Virus record (IMG/VR): IMGVR_UViG_3300044701_003213
Coordinates: 1 to 64,000 of that record
Length of the DNA: 64,000 bases
Reading direction: 5' to 3' (one strand)
From: a virus
A program made the position numbers and the translations under genes. The notes below the pieces were generated by a model. The model did no database searches and was not told the DNA's origin. It saw only the letters and a list, made by a program, of their open reading frames with translations. Shown here in pieces: positions 33,161 to 42,432 of this stretch; the stretch's first letter is position 1; every line of letters begins with the position of its first letter.

Positions 33161-33166
33161 GGTTAT

Positions 33167-33238
33167 GCTTCTGTCGCCTATTGGTTAAGGCCCACTGCTT
33201 ATAACGGTGTGAACGGGGTTCAATTCCCTGCAGAAGCA
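33167..33238 (+). tRNA. trnI: tRNA-Ile (anticodon TAT)
   Basis: 7-bp acceptor GCTTCTG/CAGAAGC, anticodon stem CACTG/CGGTG with loop CTTATAA giving TAT, and T arm GGGGTTCAATTCCC. It reads ATA, a codon frequent in this AT-rich phage and rarer in hosts. CCA is not encoded. Confidence 0.85.
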
Positions 33239-33242
33239 CCTT

Positions 33243-33315
33243 GCTGGTTTAGCTATCTGGTGAAAGCACCCGACTCATAATCGGATATAGGCGAGTTCGA
33301 TCCTCGCAACCAGCA
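33243..33315 (+). tRNA. tRNA with CAT anticodon (Met, or Ile2)
   Basis: 7-bp acceptor GCTGGTT/AACCAGC, anticodon loop CTCATAA with anticodon CAT, T arm GCGAGTTCGATCCTCGC. One mismatch at the top of the anticodon stem. Elongator Met is most likely, but a lysidine-modified Ile2 tRNA cannot be excluded from sequence reading. Confidence 0.8.
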
Positions 33316-33359
33316 CTAGACAATCAAAGCAACTCATGCTATGATTGTCTCACCACCAC

Positions 33360-33443
33360 GGGGCGGTGGCGGAAGTGGTAGACGCACCGGACTTAAAATC
33401 CGTTGGGAGTAATCCCGTGGGGGTTCAAGTCCCCCTCGCCCTA
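33360..33443 (+). tRNA. trnL: tRNA-Leu (anticodon TAA)
   Basis: Class II tRNA, 84 nt with long variable arm (TTGGGAGTAATCCC). Acceptor GGGGCGG/TCGCCCT with end wobbles, anticodon loop CTTAAAA giving TAA, T arm GGGGGTTCAAGTCCCCC. Reads TTA, common in this AT-rich genome. Confidence 0.85.
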
Positions 33444-33458
33444 TTTCTGGAGATAAAA

Positions 33459-33959
33459 ATGATTACAATTTATGATAATTTTATTACTCCAGAAAAATGT
33501 GTAGAATTTTACAAATACTGCACAAAACTCTCTTATTCTTATGGCGAAACCGATCATGAAGAATCTCCACCAGTTGGACTAGCGTGTGACCTAAATTCTA
33601 AAAATGAATGGGTTGAATTTTTTGTTGAACAAGTTAAAAATAAATTCTCGCTACACAATGTAGTTGATAGATGTTATATAAATTTGTTCTTACCTGGAGA
33701 AAGACCTTATTATCATACTGATGGTGAGGAAGATGAGATTACTTTTCTTTATTATGCAAACATTGAATGGGATTTAGACGAAGGAGGAGAAACAAAATTT
33801 GTTGTTGGTGATAAAAATGAAGAAATTAGGGGTGTTTTGCCTATTCCCAACCGAGCAATTATTTTCCCCGCTAATATGATACATTCTGCTTCTTCATTTA
33901 GAACTAAAGCAAGGTATAGTTTAGCGATTAAATATTGTTCTCTAGATATATCCCTTTAG
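33459..33959 (+). CDS. 2OG-Fe(II) oxygenase (166 aa)
   Basis: Compact beta-helix oxygenase: YYHTDGE with His86-x-Asp88, MIHS with His142, and RYSLAIKY with Arg152 for 2-oxoglutarate. CTGGAGA precedes ATG 33459; upstream in-frame codons lie inside tRNA-Leu and are not coding. Resembles short prolyl-4-hydroxylase-like phage enzymes. Substrate unknown. Confidence 0.85.
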   Translation: MITIYDNFITPEKCVEFYKYCTKLSYSYGETDHEESPPVGLACDLNSKNEWVEFFVEQVKNKFSLHNVVDRCYINLFLPGERPYYHTDGEEDEITFLYYANIEWDLDEGGETKFVVGDKNEEIRGVLPIPNRAIIFPANMIHSASSFRTKARYSLAIKYCSLDISL

Positions 33960-33966
33960 AAAAACC

Positions 33967-33974
33967 TCTAAATA
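33967..33974 (+). promoter_or_regulatory. Late promoter-like element TCTAAATA
   Basis: Lies 24 bases before the 33999 start, directly after the oxygenase stop. Confidence 0.4.
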
Positions 33975-33998
33975 TAACAAACTAATAGGAACCTTCCT

Positions 33999-34268
33999 AT
34001 GAAGTATCGAATTGATTCTAGATATGTTTGGTATAATAAGGGAACTCAAATAGTTCTAATGTATTTTATAAATAGCATACCATTTACTTTTGATGAATTA
34101 CCAGATTCATACATGTATGATCTAGAAATAATTCGATTAGCTGATAATGAAAGAAGATTTGATCCAGAAGATCTATATAAAACATCTTTCTACTTAATTG
34201 ATGAATTATGTCATCCACTTATGTTTGAATTGGATCTTGAAAATCCAGAAATGTTACCAAGTGATTAA
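33999..34268 (+). CDS. Unknown small phage protein (89 aa)
   Basis: Mixed alpha/beta protein beginning KYRIDSRYVWYNKGTQIVLMYF and ending HPLMFELDLENPEMLPSD. Preceded by a weak purine stretch and a late-type element. No recognised family. The stop is 6 bases before tRNA-Thr. Confidence 0.65.
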   Translation: MKYRIDSRYVWYNKGTQIVLMYFINSIPFTFDELPDSYMYDLEIIRLADNERRFDPEDLYKTSFYLIDELCHPLMFELDLENPEMLPSD

Positions 34269-34274
34269 TATTTT

Positions 34275-34346
34275 GCCTCTGTAGCTCAGTGGTAGAGCAA
34301 CGGTTTTGTAAACCGTTGGTCGCAGGTTCAAATCCTGTCGGGGGCT
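34275..34346 (+). tRNA. trnT: tRNA-Thr (anticodon TGT)
   Basis: Acceptor GCCTCTG/CGGGGGC (two G-U pairs), anticodon stem ACGGT/ACCGT with loop TTTGTAA giving TGT, T arm GCAGGTTCAAATCCTGT. Reads ACA. Followed at once by a perfect hairpin. Confidence 0.88.
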
Positions 34347-34370
34347 TTCCGAAAAATAATTTTTCGGAAA
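34346..34370 (+). terminator. Perfect hairpin after tRNA-Thr
   Basis: TTTCCGAAAAAT (34346-34357) and ATTTTTCGGAAA (34359-34370) are perfect inverted repeats around one base. It probably ends or processes the tRNA transcript; there is no clean T run, so it may be a processing signal. Confidence 0.5.
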
Positions 34371-34437
34371 TATGTTAGCTAACAGCAAACAAACTATATT
34401 AAAAATTTAAAAGAATTTTATTTCGCGGATAAAGTTC

Positions 34438-34671
34438 TATAATTTTTAATATCTCTTGCCGAAATTTTTATTTCAGCCCGCTTACTCCATCAGACTCGAT
34501 GCGGTTTAAATTAAGGATAGTCTGAACTTAGCAGAGAATTTTAAGAAATTTATATTTCTTAAAAGGACAAAAAGCTAAATTTAATGATTCTATGATATGA
34601 AAGTAGCATTTATTGCAAAATCAAATCTTAAGTAGAGTCGCCAAGGGGGGAGCATTCCCCCCTACCTTTTT
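34438..34671 (+). ncRNA. Candidate structured non-coding RNA between tRNA-Thr and the next gene
   Basis: This 340-base gap has no convincing open frame. A TATAAT (34438-34443) could start an RNA near 34450 running to the terminator at 34644-34671. Within it are GCCGAAAT/ATTTCAGC (one mismatch), TCAGACT/AGTCTGA (34490-34496 with 34519-34525) enclosing GCGGTTTAAATTAAGG, and TTTTAAGAAAT/ATTTCTTAAAA (34539-34549 with 34554-34564). The -35 is poor. Function unknown. Confidence 0.4.
34644..34671 (+). terminator. Strong terminator
   Basis: AGGGGGG/CCCCCCT stem (34644-34650 with 34657-34663, extendable by A-T), four- to six-base loop, then ACCTTTTTATTTTTT. It ends the non-coding stretch just before the 34689 gene's ribosome-binding site. 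Confidence 0.85.
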
Positions 34672-34688
34672 ATTTTTTGGAGAAAACA

Positions 34689-34871
34689 ATGTCTCTCTTA
34701 TCAAATAAAGATAGAAAATTAGCAATTGAAGCACTAGAGCATTATAATGGACATTTAGCGACTCTATCTTATGATTATCCATTTGTTAAAGAGAAAATAG
34801 GACAAGTAACAACTTTAATCAATTGGATAAAATTGGAAGAATTTAAAAATAAATCAGAAGATGAAGATTAA
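34689..34871 (+). CDS. Small helical phage protein (60 aa)
   Basis: TTGGAG at 34676-34681 supports ATG 34689. Helical, with RKLAIEALEHYNGHLATLSYDYPFVKEKI and an acidic end. No family recognised. Its last 11 bases overlap the next gene. Confidence 0.6.
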   Translation: MSLLSNKDRKLAIEALEHYNGHLATLSYDYPFVKEKIGQVTTLINWIKLEEFKNKSEDED

Positions 34872-35022
34872 TTTATGGCACTGCAAAGAAATGCAGCAAT
34901 GGCGTTGGACTCTGACTGATGATTCTAGACCAATTATAAAACAAGAATCTGGACAAAGACCAAATCTTCAAGATGCTATGAATGATATCGCCAATACTGT
35001 TGAATATATTTTAACTAAGTAA
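34861..35022 (+). CDS. Small phage protein (53 aa)
   Basis: ATG at 34861 overlaps the previous gene's acidic end; TAA at 35020-35022. Sequence MKINLWHCKEMQQWRWTLTDD..., then ESGQRPNLQDAMNDIANTVEYIL. The WRWTL strand plus C-terminal helix resembles a small family I recall from other cyanophages. Function unknown. Confidence 0.6.
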   Translation: MKINLWHCKEMQQWRWTLTDDSRPIIKQESGQRPNLQDAMNDIANTVEYILTK

Positions 35023-35031
35023 TTGTAACTT

Positions 35032-35721
35032 ATGGGACTGAATACGATACTTCCCACTTCGATATACACATATGATCTGAATCCTTCAGAAAAAGTATAT
35101 AACATGATGCTATCTTATATGGATGATTTCTTAGAAAGATCTAAAGATGAAATAAAAGATACTAATGTTACTGGAGATATACTCAATGAATACTTGATAT
35201 TTAATAATCCCACTTTTTCTTGGTTGAATAGTCAAGTTGCATATCATGTTAAAAGATATTTAAAGTCTCTGAATGCGGATGTATTTCAAACATCCATTCA
35301 TATACAAAAAGCTTGGCCAGTAATAGTAAATCCTCAAGGAGGTAGTGTTGGTAAGCATACTCATAGAAATTCACATTTAAGTTTAGTTTATTATATAAAA
35401 ACTCAAAAACAATATGATAGAAATCATTGTGGTGGAGATTTGATATTTCATGAGTCTATGAGAAGTACAATGAATCTACTTCCTATACATTGTAGTAAAG
35501 CTGACTCTCGGTATAGACATATAGATTATTTTATAGAACCATCAAATAATAAGATGGTAATATTCCCATCCACTTTAGAACATGAAGTATCAAAGTATTA
35601 TGGAGATGATTATAGGTACTCTGTTTCTTATGACCTAATGATAACTACTAGAAAGAATCCATTAGAAATTGATTTGGAATTATCTACTCTTCACCCTAGT
35701 ATGTGGTTAGAAATATCTTGA
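35032..35721 (+). CDS. 2OG-Fe(II) oxygenase-like protein, TIGR02466-type (229 aa)
   Basis: GGSVGKHTHRNSHLSLVYYI provides His109-x-His111, GGDLIFHE follows, then MVIFPSTLEHEVSKYYGDDYRYSVSYDL with His184 and Arg195. The 'HxH, LxxVYY, FPSxLxH, RxSxSxD' layout is that of phage 2OG-Fe putative oxygenases. 9 bases after the previous stop. Substrate unknown. Confidence 0.8.
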   Translation: MGLNTILPTSIYTYDLNPSEKVYNMMLSYMDDFLERSKDEIKDTNVTGDILNEYLIFNNPTFSWLNSQVAYHVKRYLKSLNADVFQTSIHIQKAWPVIVNPQGGSVGKHTHRNSHLSLVYYIKTQKQYDRNHCGGDLIFHESMRSTMNLLPIHCSKADSRYRHIDYFIEPSNNKMVIFPSTLEHEVSKYYGDDYRYSVSYDLMITTRKNPLEIDLELSTLHPSMWLEIS

Positions 35722-35756
35722 TTTAAAAATATAACTAGTAATTTATACCTACTTCA

Positions 35757-36353
35757 ATGAAGTCTGAATTCTATATAGAAAGAGTGAGTAAAAATGAAAT
35801 TAAAGATTTATTATATACTCATCACTATTTAAAAGACGAATCTAAAGATTTTAAATCTGGATATAATTATGGACTCTTCAGATATACTGACTGGGAATGC
35901 CCCATTAGAATTGGCGGGTGTCTTGGTGCTTGCGTTTTTACTGGTCTCCCAGTTCCAGAAATTGCCGTAGGTGCCTTTGGTCTTCAAAGAGATGATCAAG
36001 AAGGTTTATTTGAACTTTCTCGTCTTTGTATAGATCCAGAGGTGCAAAGAGAAGAATATAATATCACTTCATGGTTTGTTAGTAAATGTATTAAGAGGTT
36101 TAGAAAAGATGCCCGCGTTCGTGCTATTCTTAGTTACGCTGATGCTAATCACCACGTTGGAACTATATACAGAGCTTGTAATTTTACTTACTACGGTCTA
36201 ACTGATCCTAAGAAAGACTTTTACTATGCTGATGGTACTAAGCATTCAAGAGGTTCTATCAAAGGTAAAGATGGTGAATGGAGAGATCGTAGTCGTAAAC
36301 ACAGATATTTAATGATTTTTGATAAAAATTTAAAAGTTATGTGGAAAAATTAA
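35757..36353 (+). CDS. Mom-like DNA-modification protein (GNAT fold)
   Basis: Strong resemblance to phage Mu Mom: LFELSRLCIDPEVQREEYNITSWFVSKCIKRF (residues 84-115), ILSYADANHHVGTIYRACNFTYYGLT (124-149), then the KHSRGSIKG and RSRKHRYLMIF end. Mom converts adenine in DNA to a methylcarbamoyl-type derivative that blocks restriction; cyanophage members are less studied. In Mu, Mom is regulated late; here there is no obvious promoter upstream and a terminator follows. It may protect phage DNA from host restriction. Confidence 0.8.
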   Translation: MKSEFYIERVSKNEIKDLLYTHHYLKDESKDFKSGYNYGLFRYTDWECPIRIGGCLGACVFTGLPVPEIAVGAFGLQRDDQEGLFELSRLCIDPEVQREEYNITSWFVSKCIKRFRKDARVRAILSYADANHHVGTIYRACNFTYYGLTDPKKDFYYADGTKHSRGSIKGKDGEWRDRSRKHRYLMIFDKNLKVMWKN

Positions 36354-36361
36354 TTTTTTTA

Positions 36362-36388
36362 GGGAGATCTTCGAATCTCTCTTTTTTA
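36362..36388 (+). terminator. Terminator after the Mom-like gene
   Basis: GGGAGAT/ATCTCTC stem (36362-36368 with 36375-36381, one G-T), loop CTTCGA, T run. Confidence 0.8.
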
Positions 36389-36392
36389 TGGG

Positions 36393-36400
36393 AATAAATA
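36393..36400 (+). promoter_or_regulatory. Late promoter AATAAATA of the giant virion gene
   Basis: Exact late element 31 bases before the 36431 start and just after a terminator, so it is very likely the gene's own promoter. Confidence 0.65.
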
Positions 36401-36430
36401 AAACATAGAAGATTTTTACAAAGAAATACA

Positions 36431-39400
36431 ATGGGTCTTAGTCGCTTAGATAATTTTCTAAAAAATACAAAAGGGGAGATACTCTATGTTGATCCTTCTA
36501 GCTTAGACTCAACAGATAGTATTGAGAATCAAGGAAACTCTCTCGCAAGACCCTTCAAAACTATCCAAAGAGCTTTAGTTGAAGCAGCTAGATTTTCATA
36601 CCAAGTTGGTAGAGAAAATGATAGATTTGGAAAAACTACTATCCTTCTCTATCCAGGAGAACATATTGTAGATAATAGACCTGGATGGATACCAACAGGA
36701 GATGGTAACTATTATACTAGGTCTGGTAATTTTACGAATGATTTGCCGCCATTTGATCTAACTACAAATTTTGATCTACTAGCTGATAATAATAGTCTTT
36801 ATAAACTCAATAGTATTCATGGTGGTGTTATAGTACCTAGAGGTACTTCTATCGTTGGTCTTGATTTAAGAAAAACAAAGATAAGACCAAGATATGTCCC
36901 CAACCCAGAAAATGATAATATCGAGAGATCTGCGGTCTTTAGATTAACTGGATCCTGCTACATGTGGCAGTTTAGTCTATTTGATGCTGATCCAAATGCA
37001 ATTTGCTATAAGGATTATACAAATAATACTTTTGTTCCAAACTTTTCTCATCATAAATTAACTTGCTTTGAATATGCCGATGGTGTAAATCCAGTCAATA
37101 TTAATGATGACTTTTTAGTATGGTTTGATGGTAACAAAACAGACTTAGATTGCTATTATAATAAGATTGGTGCAGTTTATGGAACGAGCAGCGGTAGACC
37201 TATTGAACCTGAAACTGTAAATAATCCACTAGATATTGAAGCAAAAGTTGATGAGTATAGAATTGTAGGATCTAGAGGTGCAGAAGTGGGTATCTCTAGC
37301 ATTAGAGCTGGAGATGGTGTTATTTCATCAAATACAATCACGGTAACACTAAATGAACCATTAGATGGATTGGATGTTGATACTCCTATTCAAATCCAAG
37401 GTATTACTGTTAATGGATATACCGGACAATTTGTTGTTAGTGAAATAATTAGTGATACCGTAATTGAGTATCAATCTCAAACGGCACCATTAACTCCTTT
37501 ACCATCCGTATCTGAAATTGCAGAAGCGAGTCTAAGTATAGTCGCTGATACCGTAACATCAGCATCTCCATATATCTTTAATATTTCTCTACGTTCCGTA
37601 TATGGAATGTGTGGATTACATGCTGATGGAAGCAAAGCTGATGGATTTAAGAGTATTGTTGTAGCACAGTTCACTGGTATTGGTCTTCAAAAAGATAATA
37701 AGGCTTTCGTTAAGTATAACCCAGAGTCTGGATCATATGAAGATTCTTCTAGTATCGCTAATCTATATTCAGATTCTTTATCCAGATACAAACCATCTTA
37801 TGAGAGTTATCATGTAAAGGCAAGTAATAATGCTTTCATTCAAATAGTTTCTGTATTTGCTATTGGTTATGGAGTTCATTTCCTCGCAACAAGTGGAGGA
37901 GATCTTTCCATAACAAACTCAAACTCCAACTTTGGAGCAAAATCTTTAGTATCAAAAGGATTTAGAAATAAATCTTTTCCAAAAGATGATGTTGGATATA
38001 TTACTCATATAATTCCACCAAGAGAAACAGAATTTTCTGATATTAGTGTTGAATTTACCTCCATTGATATTCAACAGAGTGTCGGTGTTGGAACTACATC
38101 TCATCTTTATTTGTATAATGAAAAAAATCAAGTCATATCTCCAGAAACAGTAATTGATGGATATAGACTTGGAGCTAAACGAAATGATAGACTGTATGTT
38201 GATATAGAGGTTTCTGGAATATCAACTCAATATCAGGCTAGAATAGTGATGCCTGGTACTGAAACCAGTTATGAAAAGTCATTTACTGTTGCTAAGAAGG
38301 TAAATGGAATATCAAATGAAATAACAGCAAATACTATAACATTTATAGAAAATCATAGTTTTGAAAATGGCGAGACAATAAGAATAGTTAGTGATACTGG
38401 TCAAATACCAGATGGATTAATTAATGGTCAAGTTTATTATGCAATTACTAGTGGTTTGTCTGCAGATAAGATTCAAATTGCTAAAACATTTAATGATGCA
38501 TTAATTGGACAAGAAACGACAATTTATAGCAATGAAACAAGCACTGTACGTGTTATTAGTAGAGTATCCGATAAGAAGTCTGGAGAAATTGGACATCCTA
38601 TCCAATGGGATACTTTTAACAATCAGTGGTACGTTAATGTTTCTAGTACTGATAATACAATAACCCCATTACTATCATCGTTATCTGGACAATCTACACC
38701 AAGAACATATATTCTAAGACAACCAGATACTAGACCATTAACTGATAGAATATACAGATTGCGGTATGTAATACCAAAAGATACTCCGTTTACATCTAGA
38801 CCCCCTACTGAAGGATATGTTATTCAAGAGTCTAGTGATGTGTTCAGTACCCAATCTGAAACTGAAAAATATTATAGTCTTTCCGAAAAAACACTTTCAG
38901 ATAGTTCAGAGCTAAGAAACTTTAGATTTATATCAAATGCTACCTGGAGTGCTGGATCAGTTACCTTCACTACAGAACTTCCCCATAATTTGAGTATTGG
39001 ATCTATTGTTTATATTGGTAATGTAACAAGTACTCAAAATCCATCTGGAGATGACTATGTTGCATATAATGGAGAATATTATGTTGATTCTATTCCAAAT
39101 TCAAGGCAATTTGTAGTAGAGTTGTCGAGTGATCCTGGGACATTTACAAATAATACCTCAGTAAGAAATGAAAATCTACCTTATTTCTATAAGAGTAGAT
39201 ATACTGGAACATATACGATTTATAGGTCTGAGGAAGTTCAGAGATACGTTAGAGATCAACAAGATGGTGTATATTATTTAATAGTAACAAATACATCGAA
39301 TACCCCTATAGTATCTCCTTTTGAACTTGAGAATTTTGGACAACCAATTCAGAATCTTTATCCACAGATCAATAGAGATAATCCAACAATAGATCCAAAG

Positions 39401-42400
39401 GCATCTGTATCATATGCTCTTCCCGATCCAGTTGGTCAGGTGATAGTAGATGATCCAGAATCTAGTATTACAAAAGAGACTATCAATAAAATCTACTCTG
39501 ATTTTAATGTTGGTATTGCTATTACTAATATTATATCCACACCGTCTTCAGGAATAGCTCATACAATATACACTAGCATTGACCATAACTTAAATAGAAT
39601 TTCAAAACTTTCCATTATTAATCCTGGATTTGGATATGGTAGTGGTTCTAATCAGGTAGTGTACAATGCATCTCTAGTAGGAACATCAAATTCTGTAACT
39701 GGAAATAATGCAACTGCTGTTATCAGTATTGATGGAACTGGATCACTTACTGGCGTCAAAGTTATGGACGGTGGAGGTGGTTATAATATTGGTGATAGAT
39801 TATTTGTTGTTGGCGTTGGAACAACCGTAGGATATACTACAGCAATCGTAGAAGTTTCTAAGACTTATAATAATATTGGTGATACTCTTTATGTTAATAA
39901 TATAGATTCACTATATGATGAGTATAATACTCTATACAGAATTACTGGTATATCAACATTAAGTCAAAGAGTCTTATTTGTCGAATCCTCTAGACAAATA
40001 AATGGTATCTCTACACTTGGAGTTGGACAAACAGTTGTTAATTCTGCGAAAGCATATATTTTAGGTCCAACTATTGGTATTTCTTCTTTATCATATAACC
40101 AAAATACTGGTGTTGTTTCCTTCACCACATTGCAAAATCACCCATTCTTACTTGGTGATAAAGTTAGAATTAGCGGTGCTAACTATAGCGGATACAATGA
40201 TGATTTCATTGTTACTAAGTTTGTTAATAACACAAGATTTGAGGTTAATGTTGGTATTGGTACAACTGTTCCAAATGCACTAGGAACAATATATGCATAT
40301 AAAAATGGATTTGATTCGCGTGGTGGATTAATTACAAGACAAAATGAAAGTATTTCTGGAAGACAAATTCCAACTTATGATAACCTAAGTACAACTCTTT
40401 CTGGTGCAGTTTCCTCAGCAGACATTGCAAATATCAGTCTCACATCAGTCAATGATCTTGACTTGGAGTTGGGTGATTATTTACAAATTAATGATGAGGT
40501 AATGAGAGTTAGAGAATCTGTTGATGGTAATCCAGTTTCTGTATTCAGAGGAGTTCTTGGATCCAGAAGAAGCACTCACAATGTTGGCGCTGTAGTTAGA
40601 AGAATTAGACCAATACCAGTAGAATTAAGAAGAAACTCTATTATCAGAGCATCTGGTCACACTTTCGAATATCTTGGATATGGTTCTGGAAATTATTCAA
40701 CTGCTTTCCCAGAAAGGCAAGATAGACAACTAACTGCCCAAGAAGAACTTCTTTCTCAATCATCTAAAGTTGATGGTGGAGTTGTCGCATTCACTGCGAT
40801 GAATAGTAATGGTGATTTCTATATTGGAAATAAAAAATTAAATTCCACAACAGGAAAAGAAGAAGTATTTGATGCTCCAGTTCCAACTGTAACTGGAGAA
40901 GATATTACATCTCCAGATTCTGTTGGATTTGATGTTCAAAATGTAGCGGAAACAACTGTAAGAAGATCAATAAAAGTTGAAGGTGGAACTGATGGAAACA
41001 TTATTTCAGAATTCAATGGTCCAGTTATCTTTAATAACAAGGTAACATCAACTTCAACTAAAGGAATTGAAGCTGAATCTCTGTATCTGCAGGGAGATGT
41101 GAAAATTTCAAGAAAGTATACTACATCAAATACTAAGCCAACTTATGAAGGAAATGCGGGAGACGTAGTTTATAATGCATCTCCTGATAGTGGAGGAACT
41201 TTTGGATGGGTTTACACTACATCCAATAGATGGGAAGATTTTGGTCTTATTTCTGAAATAGTTCCATTATCTAGAAACCTTGGAATTTCTACTTACGGAG
41301 AATATCTTGGAGTTACAACTAGTTTAAATCTTATTGGACTTGGCGTATCTATTTCTGGTGGAGTAGATGTTAGTAGTGGAATTGCTACATTAACTTTATT
41401 CTCAAGTTCAGTAGAGCCACAATATCTACTTGTTGCTGGAGTATCAACATTCCAGAATGATGTTATAACTAATGATATTGTATTTGTTAATAGAGGAGCT
41501 GTAGTTGCAGGAGTGACTACATTTAATTCCCAAATTAGAGCAAATGCTGGTATTCAAGTTTTCAGTGGAGCATCCATTGACGATTTAAATGTTACTGGGT
41601 CAATCATTACTACGGAATTAAATACTACTAATTTTACAAATTCTACAGCAAACTTTGCTGGTGATGTATCTGCAGGAAATACATCAAGATCTGCAAACAC
41701 AGTTATTCAGTCTCTATCAGGAGATAATAATACAGCAGGTTTTGAAGCATTTGGCGATACACAAGGGACTGGATATCTTTATGTTGGATCACGTTCAACA
41801 AGAGGTGGAGGAGTTTCTTATAATGGAAACCTGTCCCCATCTTTTGCATTAAATGAGGAAGCAGATTCTATTTCATTCTACAGAAGAAATTCTAGTATTA
41901 ATAGTGTAGTATTTTCGTATCCATACAACTCCAATGATGTTACTTTTACTGGTAATATTTTTGCAAATGATATTACTATATCAAATGTTGCAGCATCTGG
42001 AAACTTATCAGTAACTGGTAGTATATCTACTTCCAGAAATATAAATTCTACTGGTATTTCTACACTACCAACTATTGTAACAAATTCAGTTAGTGTTAAT
42101 AATTCACTGAATATTACTGGAACAGTATCCCAGAATGTAGTTTCTGTTGGAGTAGGAACTGTTATTAATTGCTCACTAGGTAATTACTTTACTGCTACTG
42201 TTAATTCTAATACTACATTCTCATTTAGTAATGTTCCTGCTTCTGGTGTATTTGGTGTTACGATTGAAATCACTCATGTATCTGGAAGTATTTCGTGGCC
42301 TTCTTCTGTTAAATTCCCAGAGGATCAAGCTCCCTTGTTAACAGCAGGAAAAACTCATCTATTCATGTTTGTTACCGATAATGGTGGATCCAGATGGAGA

Positions 42401-42430
42401 GGTGCCGCTCTATTTGATTATGTGGATTGA
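36431..42430 (+). CDS. Giant virion structural protein, beta-rich (1999 aa)
   Basis: The largest gene in the window. Start MGLSRLDNFLKNTKGEILYVDPSSLDSTDS then RPFKTIQRALVEAARFSY and TTILLYPGEHIVDNRPGW, the opening of a right-handed beta-helix (pectate-lyase-like) seen in cyanomyovirus virion proteins. The middle has repeated short beta domains with 'GIGTTV', 'GGGGYNIGDRLFV' and 'ISGANYSGYNDDFIV' motifs; the C-terminal 400 residues are repetitive Ser/Thr/Asn fibre-like repeats ending in a compact domain (WRGAALFDYVD). Probably a baseplate-attached fibre or adhesin. Own late promoter and a strong terminator. Confidence 0.8.
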   Translation: MGLSRLDNFLKNTKGEILYVDPSSLDSTDSIENQGNSLARPFKTIQRALVEAARFSYQVGRENDRFGKTTILLYPGEHIVDNRPGWIPTGDGNYYTRSGNFTNDLPPFDLTTNFDLLADNNSLYKLNSIHGGVIVPRGTSIVGLDLRKTKIRPRYVPNPENDNIERSAVFRLTGSCYMWQFSLFDADPNAICYKDYTNNTFVPNFSHHKLTCFEYADGVNPVNINDDFLVWFDGNKTDLDCYYNKIGAVYGTSSGRPIEPETVNNPLDIEAKVDEYRIVGSRGAEVGISSIRAGDGVISSNTITVTLNEPLDGLDVDTPIQIQGITVNGYTGQFVVSEIISDTVIEYQSQTAPLTPLPSVSEIAEASLSIVADTVTSASPYIFNISLRSVYGMCGLHADGSKADGFKSIVVAQFTGIGLQKDNKAFVKYNPESGSYEDSSSIANLYSDSLSRYKPSYESYHVKASNNAFIQIVSVFAIGYGVHFLATSGGDLSITNSNSNFGAKSLVSKGFRNKSFPKDDVGYITHIIPPRETEFSDISVEFTSIDIQQSVGVGTTSHLYLYNEKNQVISPETVIDGYRLGAKRNDRLYVDIEVSGISTQYQARIVMPGTETSYEKSFTVAKKVNGISNEITANTITFIENHSFENGETIRIVSDTGQIPDGLINGQVYYAITSGLSADKIQIAKTFNDALIGQETTIYSNETSTVRVISRVSDKKSGEIGHPIQWDTFNNQWYVNVSSTDNTITPLLSSLSGQSTPRTYILRQPDTRPLTDRIYRLRYVIPKDTPFTSRPPTEGYVIQESSDVFSTQSETEKYYSLSEKTLSDSSELRNFRFISNATWSAGSVTFTTELPHNLSIGSIVYIGNVTSTQNPSGDDYVAYNGEYYVDSIPNSRQFVVELSSDPGTFTNNTSVRNENLPYFYKSRYTGTYTIYRSEEVQRYVRDQQDGVYYLIVTNTSNTPIVSPFELENFGQPIQNLYPQINRDNPTIDPKASVSYALPDPVGQVIVDDPESSITKETINKIYSDFNVGIAITNIISTPSSGIAHTIYTSIDHNLNRISKLSIINPGFGYGSGSNQVVYNASLVGTSNSVTGNNATAVISIDGTGSLTGVKVMDGGGGYNIGDRLFVVGVGTTVGYTTAIVEVSKTYNNIGDTLYVNNIDSLYDEYNTLYRITGISTLSQRVLFVESSRQINGISTLGVGQTVVNSAKAYILGPTIGISSLSYNQNTGVVSFTTLQNHPFLLGDKVRISGANYSGYNDDFIVTKFVNNTRFEVNVGIGTTVPNALGTIYAYKNGFDSRGGLITRQNESISGRQIPTYDNLSTTLSGAVSSADIANISLTSVNDLDLELGDYLQINDEVMRVRESVDGNPVSVFRGVLGSRRSTHNVGAVVRRIRPIPVELRRNSIIRASGHTFEYLGYGSGNYSTAFPERQDRQLTAQEELLSQSSKVDGGVVAFTAMNSNGDFYIGNKKLNSTTGKEEVFDAPVPTVTGEDITSPDSVGFDVQNVAETTVRRSIKVEGGTDGNIISEFNGPVIFNNKVTSTSTKGIEAESLYLQGDVKISRKYTTSNTKPTYEGNAGDVVYNASPDSGGTFGWVYTTSNRWEDFGLISEIVPLSRNLGISTYGEYLGVTTSLNLIGLGVSISGGVDVSSGIATLTLFSSSVEPQYLLVAGVSTFQNDVITNDIVFVNRGAVVAGVTTFNSQIRANAGIQVFSGASIDDLNVTGSIITTELNTTNFTNSTANFAGDVSAGNTSRSANTVIQSLSGDNNTAGFEAFGDTQGTGYLYVGSRSTRGGGVSYNGNLSPSFALNEEADSISFYRRNSSINSVVFSYPYNSNDVTFTGNIFANDITISNVAASGNLSVTGSISTSRNINSTGISTLPTIVTNSVSVNNSLNITGTVSQNVVSVGVGTVINCSLGNYFTATVNSNTTFSFSNVPASGVFGVTIEITHVSGSISWPSSVKFPEDQAPLLTAGKTHLFMFVTDNGGSRWRGAALFDYVD

Positions 42431-42432
42431 TA

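Noticed and set aside
33345-33458. In-frame extension of the 33459 oxygenase upstream
   Set aside because: The extension runs through tRNA-Leu; the ribosome-binding site and family start are at 33459.
34490-34564. TCAGACT/AGTCTGA pairing with AAGGATAGTCTGA looks like the P7 and S elements of a group I intron
   Set aside because: Only 22 bases lie between the two strands, too few for P3 plus P8, no P3 partner is seen and no split exon flanks it. Kept only as a structured RNA candidate.
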